The translations under genes were made by a program, and so were the position numbers. Below the pieces are notes generated by a model. The model made no database searches and was not told the DNA's origin. It saw only the letters and a program-made list of their open reading frames with translations. 64,000 nucleotides of DNA from Candidatus Chloroploca asiatica (GTDB lineage Bacteria > Chloroflexota > Chloroflexia > Chloroflexales > Chloroflexaceae): assembly GCF_002532075.1 (NCBI RefSeq), contig NZ_LYXE01000009.1, forward strand, positions 1 through 64,000, in the 5' to 3' direction. This document shows positions 51,049 to 60,167 of the stretch, piece after piece (the stretch's first letter is position 1; each line of letters begins with the position of its first letter).

Positions 51049-54000
51049 TTACCGTAGCGTCACGGGTAGGAAGACTCGGTTGATGTTGAGAGGGTAAAGT
51101 TCCGAGACTTTGGTGCTAGTGCCTGCTTCGTACTGGTTGATGACACCATAGTTGTTGGTTGTGCTCATCGTACGCAGTCGCTCCCCTTCTTCCAGGGCAC
51201 GGGGCAGGGTGAAGATCCAGTTGCCATTGGCATCAGCCATCGTTGTGCCAAATGACTCGAGCGTCTCGACCAGGTTGTCGGTGTTGTCAAGAAAGATCTC
51301 GATGGTGCAGAAGGGACAGCTGCTATCAACTGGCGGTGCGCCCCCTGGCGGGATGCCCGGATCGCCTGAGGTACCACGCACCGTTGTTCCTTCAATGCTG
51401 GTGATCTTGCCAGGATTGAAATAGGCGAGATCGTTCGGCACAATCGGGCCAAAGACGATTGGCCGTTGGCTGGTGACGATCAGGTTGCCCTGGTAGGTAT
51501 TGGCGTTGGCCCCGACAACATTTGGCAGGTGATTCAGCGCTGCGTTCTGCGGGGTGACGATGTAGTTGTCACGGAGGACGCTGAAGTTGCCCGACATGCG
51601 GATGCCTTCGCCACAGACGCCCACATCGTTGCCCGCCGTGTCGCGCCCGATGTAGTTGTTCTGGACAAGATAGTTGCCGACACTGCCGATCTGGATACCA
51701 AAGGGCTGGGTTGACGCCGGATCAGTGCTGCGGATGCTTAGGCCAACAAGGTAGTTACGTTCAGCTTCGGTTGGGCCACCAGCCTGTGTACCCAGACCAC
51801 CAAGTAGGCTGAGGCCTTGCCCCGCGATCCAGTTGGGGTTGGTACAGATCGTTTCGCCTTCTGGTGGCGCAGGGATAGTGCCGTCGGGACGGGTGCCGAG
51901 ATAATTGCCGACCACCCAACTGTCGTCACTACGAATGGTCATGCCACTGGCCCGTGAGCCGGTCACCACATTGTTGCGATAGACATTGCCCCCTTCCTGG
52001 GCCGGTGGCGTTTCGGCATCCTGAATGGTCGCTTTGTTATCAATCGCATTGTTGCCGCCGATGTAATAGATGCTCTGGCCATCCTCGTTGAGACCGAGCC
52101 AGTTCGCTTCGATAAAGTTGCCACCAAGATTGACCTGAATACCAAAGCCCTGCAAACCCAGACCACGGATGATGTTGTCGCGACTATCCACAATCAGGAT
52201 CTGCTGGGTGTTCGTTCCCCTGACAAAGATCTTTGGCCCAGTCGCACGCCCACCGGGCTGCGTCGTGCCATCAATGACGATTTGGCCCCCTTCCAACCGC
52301 CGGAAAACATTGCTGGCCGCGCTATTCAGATCAATGCGCCACACCTCCAGCGCAGCATTGTAGCCCGGATCGGTCGTCGGTATGTCGAAGTTGATCAAGA
52401 CCGGGCGTTCGTTCGCGGGCAGTTCACGCGCCTGAGCAATTGCCCGCCGCAAGGTACAGGGGTTGGCGGTACACTTCGTTGACGAGCTTGTATCAGGATC
52501 AGCCGTGCTGTTGACGGTGATTGTGGTTGCAAAGGCATACGTAGGCAGCGGAGGCACCGCTCGTGGTTGCACCGGGGTGAACTCGGTTGGCGCATCAGCG
52601 TCGGGCCGCACCGGTGGCGGCGGGGTTGCGATCACCCCATCAGGGCCGTAAAGGTTGCGCGAGACGCGTGTGCTTGTGCCAGCCCCAAAGCCCTGGATCG
52701 TGCCTTCAAGCGTGGTTGTGCTCTGCGTACGCAGGCCCTGGTTCGGGCCGAGACCACCAGGCGGCAGGATCTCAGGAAACGACCAGTTCCCTTCAGCATC
52801 AGCTGCGACCGTACCAAGCGATTCCAGGGTCTCGATGTTGCCGTCGCGGTTGTCGAGGAAGAGTTCGATCACACAATTCGGGCAGGTGCTATCCACCGGC
52901 TGCGCTGGCGGCGGCGGCACGCCTGGATCACCCGACGTGCCCGAGACGGTGCGGCCCACGATGGACGTCACTTTCGCAGAGTTGAAGTAGCTGTAATTGA
53001 CCGTCACACTCGGAAAGAAGAAGACTGGGGCAATCGAGTCTTCGACTACGTTGCTGCGGATCAGATTGGGCCCAAGCGAGACACCGCTGCCACTCAAGCC
53101 AATCGCGCCTGTTTGTGGCTGTTCACCTTCGGTAATCTTGTTGACATCGTCGTTGCGAGTACCGGCGCCATAGATGGTATTGCCGCGAATGACATTACCC
53201 TGGTTGGTCAGGCGGATGGCATCGCCACAGGTACCAAATTTCTGGACAGCAGCATCAATCCCGATAATGTTATTCTCGATGAGATTGCCGCCTTTATCAA
53301 TATCAATGGCCGTTGGCGGCGTGTTCAGGGGATCGTTGCTGGCCCAGAGCAACCCGACAAACCGGTTATCGCGGACGACATGACCACTGCCGAACAACGC
53401 AATGCCCGCGCCACCAAACCAGTTGTTGTACCGGGCATTGGGGCGGCACTTGCGATCAGCAGCAATTGTCGGCACCGTCCCATCGGCACGGGTACCAAAA
53501 AGGCTCCCCTCGATCGTGCCATTGCTGCCCCGCATCGCAATGGCGACCGTGCGTGATCCCGTCACAATGACGTTATTGTAGGTGTTACCAGTACTAGCGG
53601 TTGCATCCTCAAAACTCGCCCGGCTATCAACGGTTGGATCACCACGCACAAAGAAGATCTCCTGACCATTCTCGCGCAGGCCACTCCAGACATCGCTGAC
53701 GCCATTATTACTGCCGTTGAAGATGACGCTGTAATACTGAAAACCCAGCCCAATCAACCGGTTCTCATTCCCGTTGATCACAAAACGGTCGGCCTGGGTC
53801 GAGCCACGAATAAAGACCCTGGGGCCAACCGCCCGCCCACCTGGTTGCTCCGATGCATCAATCGTCACTTGCCCACCTGCGAGATCACGCAGGTTCGCAC
53901 CGACACCTTCGCTCAGTACAATCGTCCAGGTTCCAGCGGCATCGCCGGTATTCGCCTCATTGGCGGGCAGATCGAAATTGATCAAAACAGGACGCGGCGT

Positions 54001-54228
54001 GGCTGATGCCCGTGCCTGGACAATCGCCCGACGTAGCGTACACGGACTCGCCGTTACACAGGTCGCCGACATACTGAGATCAGGATCAGTCGTACTATTT
54101 ACCGTAATGGTCGTAGCAAAGGCCTGAGCCCGGGCCACAGGGGGTTGGACCTGCGGCCAGAAACCAAAGACGAGCATCACCATAAGACCGCAAGCGATCA
54201 ACACATGGAAGCGTTGGGGGCGTAACAT
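51049..54228 (-). CDS. secreted tandemly duplicated CSLREA-type beta-helix protein
   Basis: 1059 residues with a signal peptide (VLIACGLMVMLVFGFW, cleavage near ARAQA). Two homologous halves start at about residues 38 and 567, each with TTITVNST(T/A)DPD, then the CSLREA-like CTLRRAI-AQAR signature, VLINFD(L/I)P, and a right-handed beta-helix of NxI-type strands (GNxxIG, NYLGTRPDG), closing with a VDSxCPxCxIEIFLDN module that has two conserved Cys pairs. The last 12 residues end VFLPVTLR, the tail shared with three other exported proteins. Role: exported surface or cell-attachment protein (inferred). Confidence 0.85.
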   Translation of the reverse strand: MLRPQRFHVLIACGLMVMLVFGFWPQVQPPVARAQAFATTITVNSTTDPDLSMSATCVTASPCTLRRAIVQARASATPRPVLINFDLPANEANTGDAAGTWTIVLSEGVGANLRDLAGGQVTIDASEQPGGRAVGPRVFIRGSTQADRFVINGNENRLIGLGFQYYSVIFNGSNNGVSDVWSGLRENGQEIFFVRGDPTVDSRASFEDATASTGNTYNNVIVTGSRTVAIAMRGSNGTIEGSLFGTRADGTVPTIAADRKCRPNARYNNWFGGAGIALFGSGHVVRDNRFVGLLWASNDPLNTPPTAIDIDKGGNLIENNIIGIDAAVQKFGTCGDAIRLTNQGNVIRGNTIYGAGTRNDDVNKITEGEQPQTGAIGLSGSGVSLGPNLIRSNVVEDSIAPVFFFPSVTVNYSYFNSAKVTSIVGRTVSGTSGDPGVPPPPAQPVDSTCPNCVIELFLDNRDGNIETLESLGTVAADAEGNWSFPEILPPGGLGPNQGLRTQSTTTLEGTIQGFGAGTSTRVSRNLYGPDGVIATPPPPVRPDADAPTEFTPVQPRAVPPLPTYAFATTITVNSTADPDTSSSTKCTANPCTLRRAIAQARELPANERPVLINFDIPTTDPGYNAALEVWRIDLNSAASNVFRRLEGGQIVIDGTTQPGGRATGPKIFVRGTNTQQILIVDSRDNIIRGLGLQGFGIQVNLGGNFIEANWLGLNEDGQSIYYIGGNNAIDNKATIQDAETPPAQEGGNVYRNNVVTGSRASGMTIRSDDSWVVGNYLGTRPDGTIPAPPEGETICTNPNWIAGQGLSLLGGLGTQAGGPTEAERNYLVGLSIRSTDPASTQPFGIQIGSVGNYLVQNNYIGRDTAGNDVGVCGEGIRMSGNFSVLRDNYIVTPQNAALNHLPNVVGANANTYQGNLIVTSQRPIVFGPIVPNDLAYFNPGKITSIEGTTVRGTSGDPGIPPGGAPPVDSSCPFCTIEIFLDNTDNLVETLESFGTTMADANGNWIFTLPRALEEGERLRTMSTTNNYGVINQYEAGTSTKVSELYPLNINRVFLPVTLR

Positions 54229-54320
54229 CAGGCACCTCCCTCGAGCATAGATGGCAAGGAGGGGAAGGGCAGCGATGCAAACAGCTTCCTTGCCGGGAAC
54301 AGTAGATTGCGTACGGGTTC

Positions 54321-54326
54321 ATTATA
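54321..54326 (-). promoter_or_regulatory. -10 element of the beta-helix gene
   Basis: TATAAT on the minus strand, about 93 bases before the ATG at 54228; no convincing -35 at 16-18 bases. Confidence 0.35.
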
Positions 54327-54365
54327 GAACTTCACTCTCGTATGGCTCTCGTTCTGGCTGCAACA

Positions 54366-54374
54366 TGGTATAAT
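54366..54374 (+). promoter_or_regulatory. extended -10 promoter of the BTAD regulator gene
   Basis: TGGTATAAT (TGn plus perfect TATAAT), 42 bases before the ATG at 54416. The two divergent promoters of this 187-base gap lie about 40 bases apart. Confidence 0.55.
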
Positions 54375-54415
54375 AAGGCTTGCATGTACATATATAACAT
54401 GCATGGGCAAGACAC

Positions 54416-57400
54416 ATGCAGCCACACGATGACACATCTTCATCCCCACTCTCACTCTGGATGCTTGGGCCATTTCGCGTCATGCTCGGGGCAACGACGC
54501 TTGCCCTACCACCTCGTTCACGCGCCCACGCCCTGCTCGCCTATCTCTTGCTGCACCACGGTCGGGCGGTTGACCGTAGCTATCTGGTGGGGCAACTTGA
54601 TCCTGATTTGCCAGATCTTGTGGCCCGACGCCGCCTCTCTGATACGATCTACCTGTTACGCCGCCTGTTGCCTGCGGCACGGCTGCAAACAACCCCCACA
54701 ACCCTTGCGCTAACCCTTGCACCACAAGATGATTGTGATCTTCTCGCTTTCGAGCACCTGTTACGCCAACCTGTCGATCAAGTCGAGCGCTCCTTGCTGC
54801 TCGCCTGCCCCGAACCGATCTTCTGTCCTGAACTCGATCACGAATGGGTCTTGCCTGCCCGCGAAACGCTGCATTTACGCTTACTCAACCGCTTAGAGCA
54901 GTGTGCTTCCGTTGATCTCCAGGCAGGCCAACTCACGTCAGCACGGGATCTGCTCTTACGGTTGCTGCAACTCGATCCCCTGCGCGAGGTCGCCGAGGTC
55001 AGTTTGCTGCATGTCTTTGAAGCCCTCGGGTCGCGCAGCGAGGCGATCAGGCAGTATGAACAATGGTGCCAGCATCTCCAGCGTGAATTTGGCTTTACCC
55101 CACGGCCCGAGACCGAACAGGCCTATCGGTACCTCATCCGCCAGACCACTCCAGCACTACGGCCAACCCCAACCACGCTCCCGACCACGTTACCGCTTGT
55201 GGGGCGTGACGATGAACGTCGGCACATCTTGAATTGGATGGACCAAGCCAGTTCTCACGCAACGCTGATTTTGCTCGAAGGGATGGCCGGCATAGGCAAG
55301 AGTTACCTGCTTGACTATGTGGCTGGTGATGCCCACTGGCGTAATTGGCAGGTCGCACGGGCAACCACCGATCCCACCCGTAGCACCCTCGAACAAGCCC
55401 TGGCATCATTACTCACCCCATTGCACTACGAACACCTGGCCGCCATCCTCCCAGCAGCCTGGTATCACCATGTAATAGCGCTCTTTCCTCCTGACGATGC
55501 GTGCAGACTCGCTTCCCAAAGCACACGTCACGCTGAACTCTCCGCTGAGTCATATTACGCAACCATCGTGCGCCTGCTCGAAGGTTTAACCAGCCATACA
55601 CCGCTCCTCCTCATCCTGGATGGCATGCACGAGGCGAGCGAGGCGGATCTGGCCCTGTTGTCGCGGCTCGCCACCATGCAGACCAGGTGCCCGTTGATGC
55701 TGATCGTGAGTTACCGTCCATCAGCACGCGAAGAAGGCGGGCGCTGGGCAGCCTTGCAACGCCTCGGTACGCTTGCCACAGGACGTTGCCTCGAGCTTGC
55801 CTCCCTGAATGGGGCAGCGTGTCGCATGCTGCTTGAAGAGACCCTGGGACCGTGGACAGATGCCGCCGTAGAACAGATCGTATCTTTCACCGGAGGCCAC
55901 CCGCTCTTTCTGCGCGAGGTGGTGACTTGGTTGCTCGAAGATGGGTTGCTTCGCCGTGAGCGTGATGGGCGCTGGATGCTTGACGGGGGCCTGTTCGAGC
56001 TCGAGCCAGTGCCGGATCTTGCCCATACCGTCGGCCTCAGGCTCGATAGCCTCACTGAACGCGAGCTCACCTTGCTCACCTTGATGGCCCTGCAGCATGA
56101 ACCGCTGAGCGTTGAAGCGCTGGTACAACTGACCGACTGGTCTGCGCCAAGCATCATCGAACAGGCCCAACGCATGGTTCAGCGCCATATCGTCCGCCAG
56201 TGTCCCTCGGGCTACACATATGCGCATGCCCTGATCGCCCAGGCTGCCCGCGAGCGGCTCGACGCAACATCACGACGCACCTATCATGACCGTCTGCTGG
56301 CCTTACCCGACAAACATATTCGTCCGTCGCCCTTGCGCCGCGCCTTGCACGCCCTTGCCGCAGAATCGTGGGAAGCAGCACTACCGCTGCTCATCACCGC
56401 CAGCAAAGAGGCGCGGCGACGCGGCGATTATCGTGTCGCCCTCCGCCTGATCAAACACGCGCTCGACGCACTGGCGCAGAGTAATCTGACGTCGGCCCTT
56501 CATACCGAGTACCATATCGAACTGCTCTTTGAACAACTCCAGGTCTGGAACTGGCATCCACCTGAACAGGCCGAAGAACAAGCGGCGGTGATCGCAACCC
56601 TCAACGGCTATCTGCCAGCACGAGGGCCGTTCCGGCTGCAATTGACCCTTGCCGAGATAGAATATCTGCTCACCCTTGGCGCGAACCAGGCTGCTCTCAC
56701 AAAAATCCGTACAGCCCTTGACCAGTTGAGCAACGACGCCACCCCAGAGCAACTGGTGCGGCTGCATTTTCAATATGGCAAAGTGGCCCAGCGCCTCGAG
56801 ATGTTGCACGAAGGCATCGCCCATCTGAAGATCGCACGTGATCTGGCTGCGGCGTGCGGCTCAATCGAAGATGAAGTTGCCGCTCTCGGCAATCTCGCTG
56901 TCTATCACCATTTCGCCGGTGATTTTGGGACTGCACGCGTCGGCTACAACCAGGTCAAAGCCTTTTGTGACACGCACGGGTTGGTCATGCCCGGGTTGGT
57001 GGCGAGTGCCAACCTGGCCGCACTGGATCAGGCTGAAGGCAAGTTGGCCGAGGCCATTTGTGGGTACGAACAGGTGATCGCTAGTTGCGCCCGCAATGCT
57101 GCCGTTGACCCACCTGACCTCGAGAATCTAGCCGAATTGATGATCCTCGTTGGGGCGTTCGACCGCGCCAAGAGCTTGCTGAGCCAGGCCATAGCCCTCT
57201 GGCACGAGCGCGGGGGCAATGCGGCGTTGACCCATTGCCGCCAGGCTATGCTTGCGCTGGCAACTCAGGAGTTTGCCTGTGCCCGTGATCATCTAGCGAT
57301 CGCCCGCGCAAGCAATCGTACCGGCGATGATCGTCGTGTCGCCGGCGAAATCGAGCTCTGGCAAGCCTTGATCGGCCTGGAAGTCGGCGATTTTGCCCTG

Positions 57401-58066
57401 GCTGAGGCTTCAGTGGCCCATGCCGAACGTATCTATAGGCACATGGGAGTACGCTTCTATCAGGCCCTAATCACCGCCATCGCCGCGCTCGCGGCTGCCC
57501 GCCAGGGGCATTTTGCCCAGGCGCACGCTCACCTGGCCGCAAGCACAGCAGCACTTGAGGCGCGCGTGCAGACCCTGGTCGATCCACGCTATTACCTGGG
57601 GCTGACCGCCGAATTGCTTGGCGAGACCGGTGAAGCCGCCCGCTTCTACCAGACAGCCTGGGAACAACTCTGCACCCAGGCCGCAACGCTCCCCCCTGAC
57701 CTCGCCGCAGGGATGCCGACAACACCCTTTGCCAAGCGCCTCGCACGCGCAGTCGCACGTCAACAGGCGCAGACAGCCCTGATGACCCTCCCCGGCAAAT
57801 ATGCCCCAACCGGGCGGCCCTTGCATCCCTGGGAAGAAGTCCGCCTTGTCTGGTCACTCCCCGACACTACCGATGAACGGCACAACCGCACGGTACGTCA
57901 ACGGAACCTGCACGACCTGCTTATCCAGGCGAGCGAGCAAGAGGCTGCACCGACGCTGGCCGACCTCGCACGGATGCTACAGGTCAGCACCGCCACCGTC
58001 AGCCGCGATCTCCTCGAACTCCGCCGTCGTGGCGCATCGGTGGCTACCCGTGGTGTTCGACGTTAG
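54416..58066 (+). CDS. large BTAD-NTPase-TPR transcriptional regulator with C-terminal HTH
   Basis: 1216 residues. Order: N-terminal winged-helix (LWMLGPFRVMLGATTLALPPRSRAHALLAYLL, about 13-100) and BTAD domain (about 110-245, ending YEQWCQHLQREFGFTPRPETEQAY), as in SARP/AfsR regulators; an NTPase with Walker A EGMAGIGKSYL (about 288-298) and Walker B-like LLLILDGMHEA (about 397); winged-helix/TPR region (about 600-1100); and a C-terminal helix-turn-helix (TLADLARMLQVSTATVSRDLLELRRRGA, about 1178-1205) of DeoR/HTH-11 type rather than LuxR type. This gives a potential DNA-binding module at both ends. STAND-type activators assemble upon ligand binding. Targets unknown; the divergent beta-helix gene is a candidate. 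Confidence 0.87.
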   Translation: MQPHDDTSSSPLSLWMLGPFRVMLGATTLALPPRSRAHALLAYLLLHHGRAVDRSYLVGQLDPDLPDLVARRRLSDTIYLLRRLLPAARLQTTPTTLALTLAPQDDCDLLAFEHLLRQPVDQVERSLLLACPEPIFCPELDHEWVLPARETLHLRLLNRLEQCASVDLQAGQLTSARDLLLRLLQLDPLREVAEVSLLHVFEALGSRSEAIRQYEQWCQHLQREFGFTPRPETEQAYRYLIRQTTPALRPTPTTLPTTLPLVGRDDERRHILNWMDQASSHATLILLEGMAGIGKSYLLDYVAGDAHWRNWQVARATTDPTRSTLEQALASLLTPLHYEHLAAILPAAWYHHVIALFPPDDACRLASQSTRHAELSAESYYATIVRLLEGLTSHTPLLLILDGMHEASEADLALLSRLATMQTRCPLMLIVSYRPSAREEGGRWAALQRLGTLATGRCLELASLNGAACRMLLEETLGPWTDAAVEQIVSFTGGHPLFLREVVTWLLEDGLLRRERDGRWMLDGGLFELEPVPDLAHTVGLRLDSLTERELTLLTLMALQHEPLSVEALVQLTDWSAPSIIEQAQRMVQRHIVRQCPSGYTYAHALIAQAARERLDATSRRTYHDRLLALPDKHIRPSPLRRALHALAAESWEAALPLLITASKEARRRGDYRVALRLIKHALDALAQSNLTSALHTEYHIELLFEQLQVWNWHPPEQAEEQAAVIATLNGYLPARGPFRLQLTLAEIEYLLTLGANQAALTKIRTALDQLSNDATPEQLVRLHFQYGKVAQRLEMLHEGIAHLKIARDLAAACGSIEDEVAALGNLAVYHHFAGDFGTARVGYNQVKAFCDTHGLVMPGLVASANLAALDQAEGKLAEAICGYEQVIASCARNAAVDPPDLENLAELMILVGAFDRAKSLLSQAIALWHERGGNAALTHCRQAMLALATQEFACARDHLAIARASNRTGDDRRVAGEIELWQALIGLEVGDFALAEASVAHAERIYRHMGVRFYQALITAIAALAAARQGHFAQAHAHLAASTAALEARVQTLVDPRYYLGLTAELLGETGEAARFYQTAWEQLCTQAATLPPDLAAGMPTTPFAKRLARAVARQQAQTALMTLPGKYAPTGRPLHPWEEVRLVWSLPDTTDERHNRTVRQRNLHDLLIQASEQEAAPTLADLARMLQVSTATVSRDLLELRRRGASVATRGVRR

Positions 58067-58068
58067 GG

Positions 58069-59283
58069 CTACCGCAGCACGACTGCCCCGATCAGTGCAG
58101 CCCCAATCACCACAATCCACGGCGCAACCCGCCAGAATTGCAGCGCGGCAAAGGCAACCAGCGCCACCGCAACCTCAAGTGGCCCGCGGATCGCACTGGT
58201 AATCACCGGATCATACAGGGCAGCGAGCAAAATCCCGACCACTGCCGCATTCACCCCGCGCAAGGTTGCCTGCGCAGGTGCCGCCGAACGCAGCCGCGCC
58301 CACAGGGGCAAAGCCGCCCAGACCAGGAAAAAGGAGGGTAAAAAGATGGCAACTAGAGCCATCGCCGCCCCTAACACACCATTTGGCGGAACGCTGCTGA
58401 TCGCACCAAGATACGCTGCAAAGGTAAAGAGCGGCCCCGGTACCGCCTGAGCCGCCCCATAACCTGCCATAAACTGTTCGGCGCTCACCCATCCTGGGGC
58501 AACCACATACGCTTCAAGCAGGGGTAACACAACGTGTCCGCCACCGAAGACAAGTGAACCAGCCCGAAAAAAGGCATCGATCAACGCAATCGGCTGGCTC
58601 TGCGTTGCGACCGTCAGCAACGGCAACCCAACCAGGCCAAGCACCATCAGGAAGATGCTGAGCAGTGAAAGCAACCGCGGGACACGGATCAAGGTCGTCG
58701 TCTCTGTCTTGACAACCGAGCCATCGTTCAGCAAACGCCAACCCACCAACCCACCCACGAGAATCGCAACGACCTGGCTAAGCGCCGTTGGCCAGGCCAG
58801 AATCAGCACCGCAGCCGCAAAAGCCAGGGTCACCCGCAGGCGATCGGGCGTCAAATTCTTCGCCATCCCCCAGACGGCCTGGGCTACCACCGCAACGGCA
58901 ACCACTTTGAGGCCCTGGAGCCAACCACTGTCGCCACCGGTACCCAGGGCAGCCAACCCAAGCGCAAACGCCGTCAGAGCCAGAGCTGAGGGCAACGTAA
59001 AGCCAAGCCAGGCCATCAGGCCGCCCCAAACTCCTGCCCGTACCGTTCCCAGCGCAATGCCAACCTGACTACTGGCAGGCCCGGGCAAAAATTGACAGAG
59101 CGCCACCAGATCCGCATAGGTTACCTCGTCTACCCAGCGCCGCCGTTGCACAAGCTCTTCACGAAAATAGCCCAGATGCGCCACCGGCCCGCCAAACGAG
59201 GTCAACCCAAGCCGGGTAAAGACCACCAGAACTTCAAGCAGGCTTCCCCCGGTTGCGGTCAACACTTGCTCGCGACGTTGCAT
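58069..59283 (-). CDS. chrA: ChrA family chromate transporter
   Basis: 404 residues from the ATG at 59283 with AGGAG 10 bases upstream. Two homologous six-helix halves typical of long-chain ChrA: first half TSFGGPVAHLGYFREELV, with FLPGPASSQVGIALG; second half LVFGGGHVVLPLLE and QAVPGPLFTFAAYLGA. The family exports chromate with sulfate or proton exchange and may serve for oxyanions in general. Its first 50 bases overlap the end of the upstream endonuclease gene, so the two are translationally coupled. Confidence 0.88.
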   Translation of the reverse strand: MQRREQVLTATGGSLLEVLVVFTRLGLTSFGGPVAHLGYFREELVQRRRWVDEVTYADLVALCQFLPGPASSQVGIALGTVRAGVWGGLMAWLGFTLPSALALTAFALGLAALGTGGDSGWLQGLKVVAVAVVAQAVWGMAKNLTPDRLRVTLAFAAAVLILAWPTALSQVVAILVGGLVGWRLLNDGSVVKTETTTLIRVPRLLSLLSIFLMVLGLVGLPLLTVATQSQPIALIDAFFRAGSLVFGGGHVVLPLLEAYVVAPGWVSAEQFMAGYGAAQAVPGPLFTFAAYLGAISSVPPNGVLGAAMALVAIFLPSFFLVWAALPLWARLRSAAPAQATLRGVNAAVVGILLAALYDPVITSAIRGPLEVAVALVAFAALQFWRVAPWIVVIGAALIGAVVLR

Positions 59284-60106
59284 CGCCCTGCTCCTCGCAA
59301 TAATACCGACAGATCTTCCGTAACGGACAGCCATCAGCGCGGTCAAGGTAGCTCTCGCGGCCATCCTGACGACTATAGACTCGGCGCGAGGGAGGCCCGT
59401 CGCAGCGCGGACGAGCAAGGCAATAGCGCACACAGACCTCGTTGATCTGCGCATGAAACTCGGCATAGAGCGCCACCGGCGGCTCGGCGGGCACGAGCTC
59501 AGTCAGAGTCGCTTCAATCGTCTGACGCACCTGCTCGTAACGGTCACGATGCCAGCGTTCAGGTTCATGCTGGTGAGGCGCAGGCCCGACGCGCGCAAAG
59601 AGTCGCCGCGTATACGCATCAACCACAAAGACCGGATGCCCACCACCATAAAGCATCGTCACATCGCAGGTCTCGGAACCAATGCGGGGCAACGCAAGCA
59701 ACTCGGCGCGAAGCGCATCCAAGGGACGCGCCAACAGCGTCGCCGTCCTCCCCTGATACTTGGTCACAAGATACTCGGCAAGCGCACGCAATCCGGTCGC
59801 CTTCTGCGGATAAAAGGCCACCGGACGCAACAGTGGCACTAGGTCAGCCGCTGCCACCTGCACCAGGGCAACGGGCGACAACAGATCAGCCGCAAGCAAC
59901 CGCTGAACGACCTGCTCGACCGTCTCCCAGCGCGTCTGTTGCACCAGCACAGCCCCAACAAGTATCTCGAAAGCGGGATCATCGCCAAAGATCGGCCACC
60001 AGGGGCGCACCGCCAGCGGCCCATGCAAGCGACCAAAATGGGCGAGGAGCCGGGTATAGACAGCCTCAAGCGTTGGGGAAGTCACAGGATCTCCCGACAA
60101 CAACAT
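59234..60106 (-). CDS. endonuclease III-like HhH-GPD DNA glycosylase relative
   Basis: 290 residues. Helix-hairpin-helix and GPD loop: LLALPRIGSETCDVTMLYGGGHPVFVVDAYTRRL (about 135-168); the catalytic Asp is D in VVDAYT. The Lys found at the hairpin in endonuclease III (GxGxKTA) is Glu here (IGSETCD), as in MIG/MutY-like monofunctional members. C-terminal Cys residues resemble a [4Fe-4S] loop, but about 20 residues are inserted between the second and third Cys. Expected role is base excision repair; substrate unknown. Its ribosome binding site GGAGGG and ATG lie within a hairpin. Confidence 0.82.
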   Translation of the reverse strand: MLLSGDPVTSPTLEAVYTRLLAHFGRLHGPLAVRPWWPIFGDDPAFEILVGAVLVQQTRWETVEQVVQRLLAADLLSPVALVQVAAADLVPLLRPVAFYPQKATGLRALAEYLVTKYQGRTATLLARPLDALRAELLALPRIGSETCDVTMLYGGGHPVFVVDAYTRRLFARVGPAPHQHEPERWHRDRYEQVRQTIEATLTELVPAEPPVALYAEFHAQINEVCVRYCLARPRCDGPPSRRVYSRQDGRESYLDRADGCPLRKICRYYCEEQGDATSRASVDRNRGKPA

Positions 60107-60148
60107 GCTCCCTCCACCAGTCAGTTTTGCTTACTGGCAGAGGGAGCA
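60106..60148 (-). promoter_or_regulatory. hairpin covering the start of the endonuclease gene
   Basis: TGCTCCCTC and GAGGGAGCA (60106-60114, 60140-60148) enclose a second CCAGT/ACTGG stem. In minus-strand RNA the 3' arm contains GGAGGGAGC directly before the ATG, so the ribosome binding site is sequestered. The hairpin lies 20 bases after the glgP stop. Confidence 0.55.
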
Positions 60149-60167
60149 CGCTGGCCTCACGTCAAGC

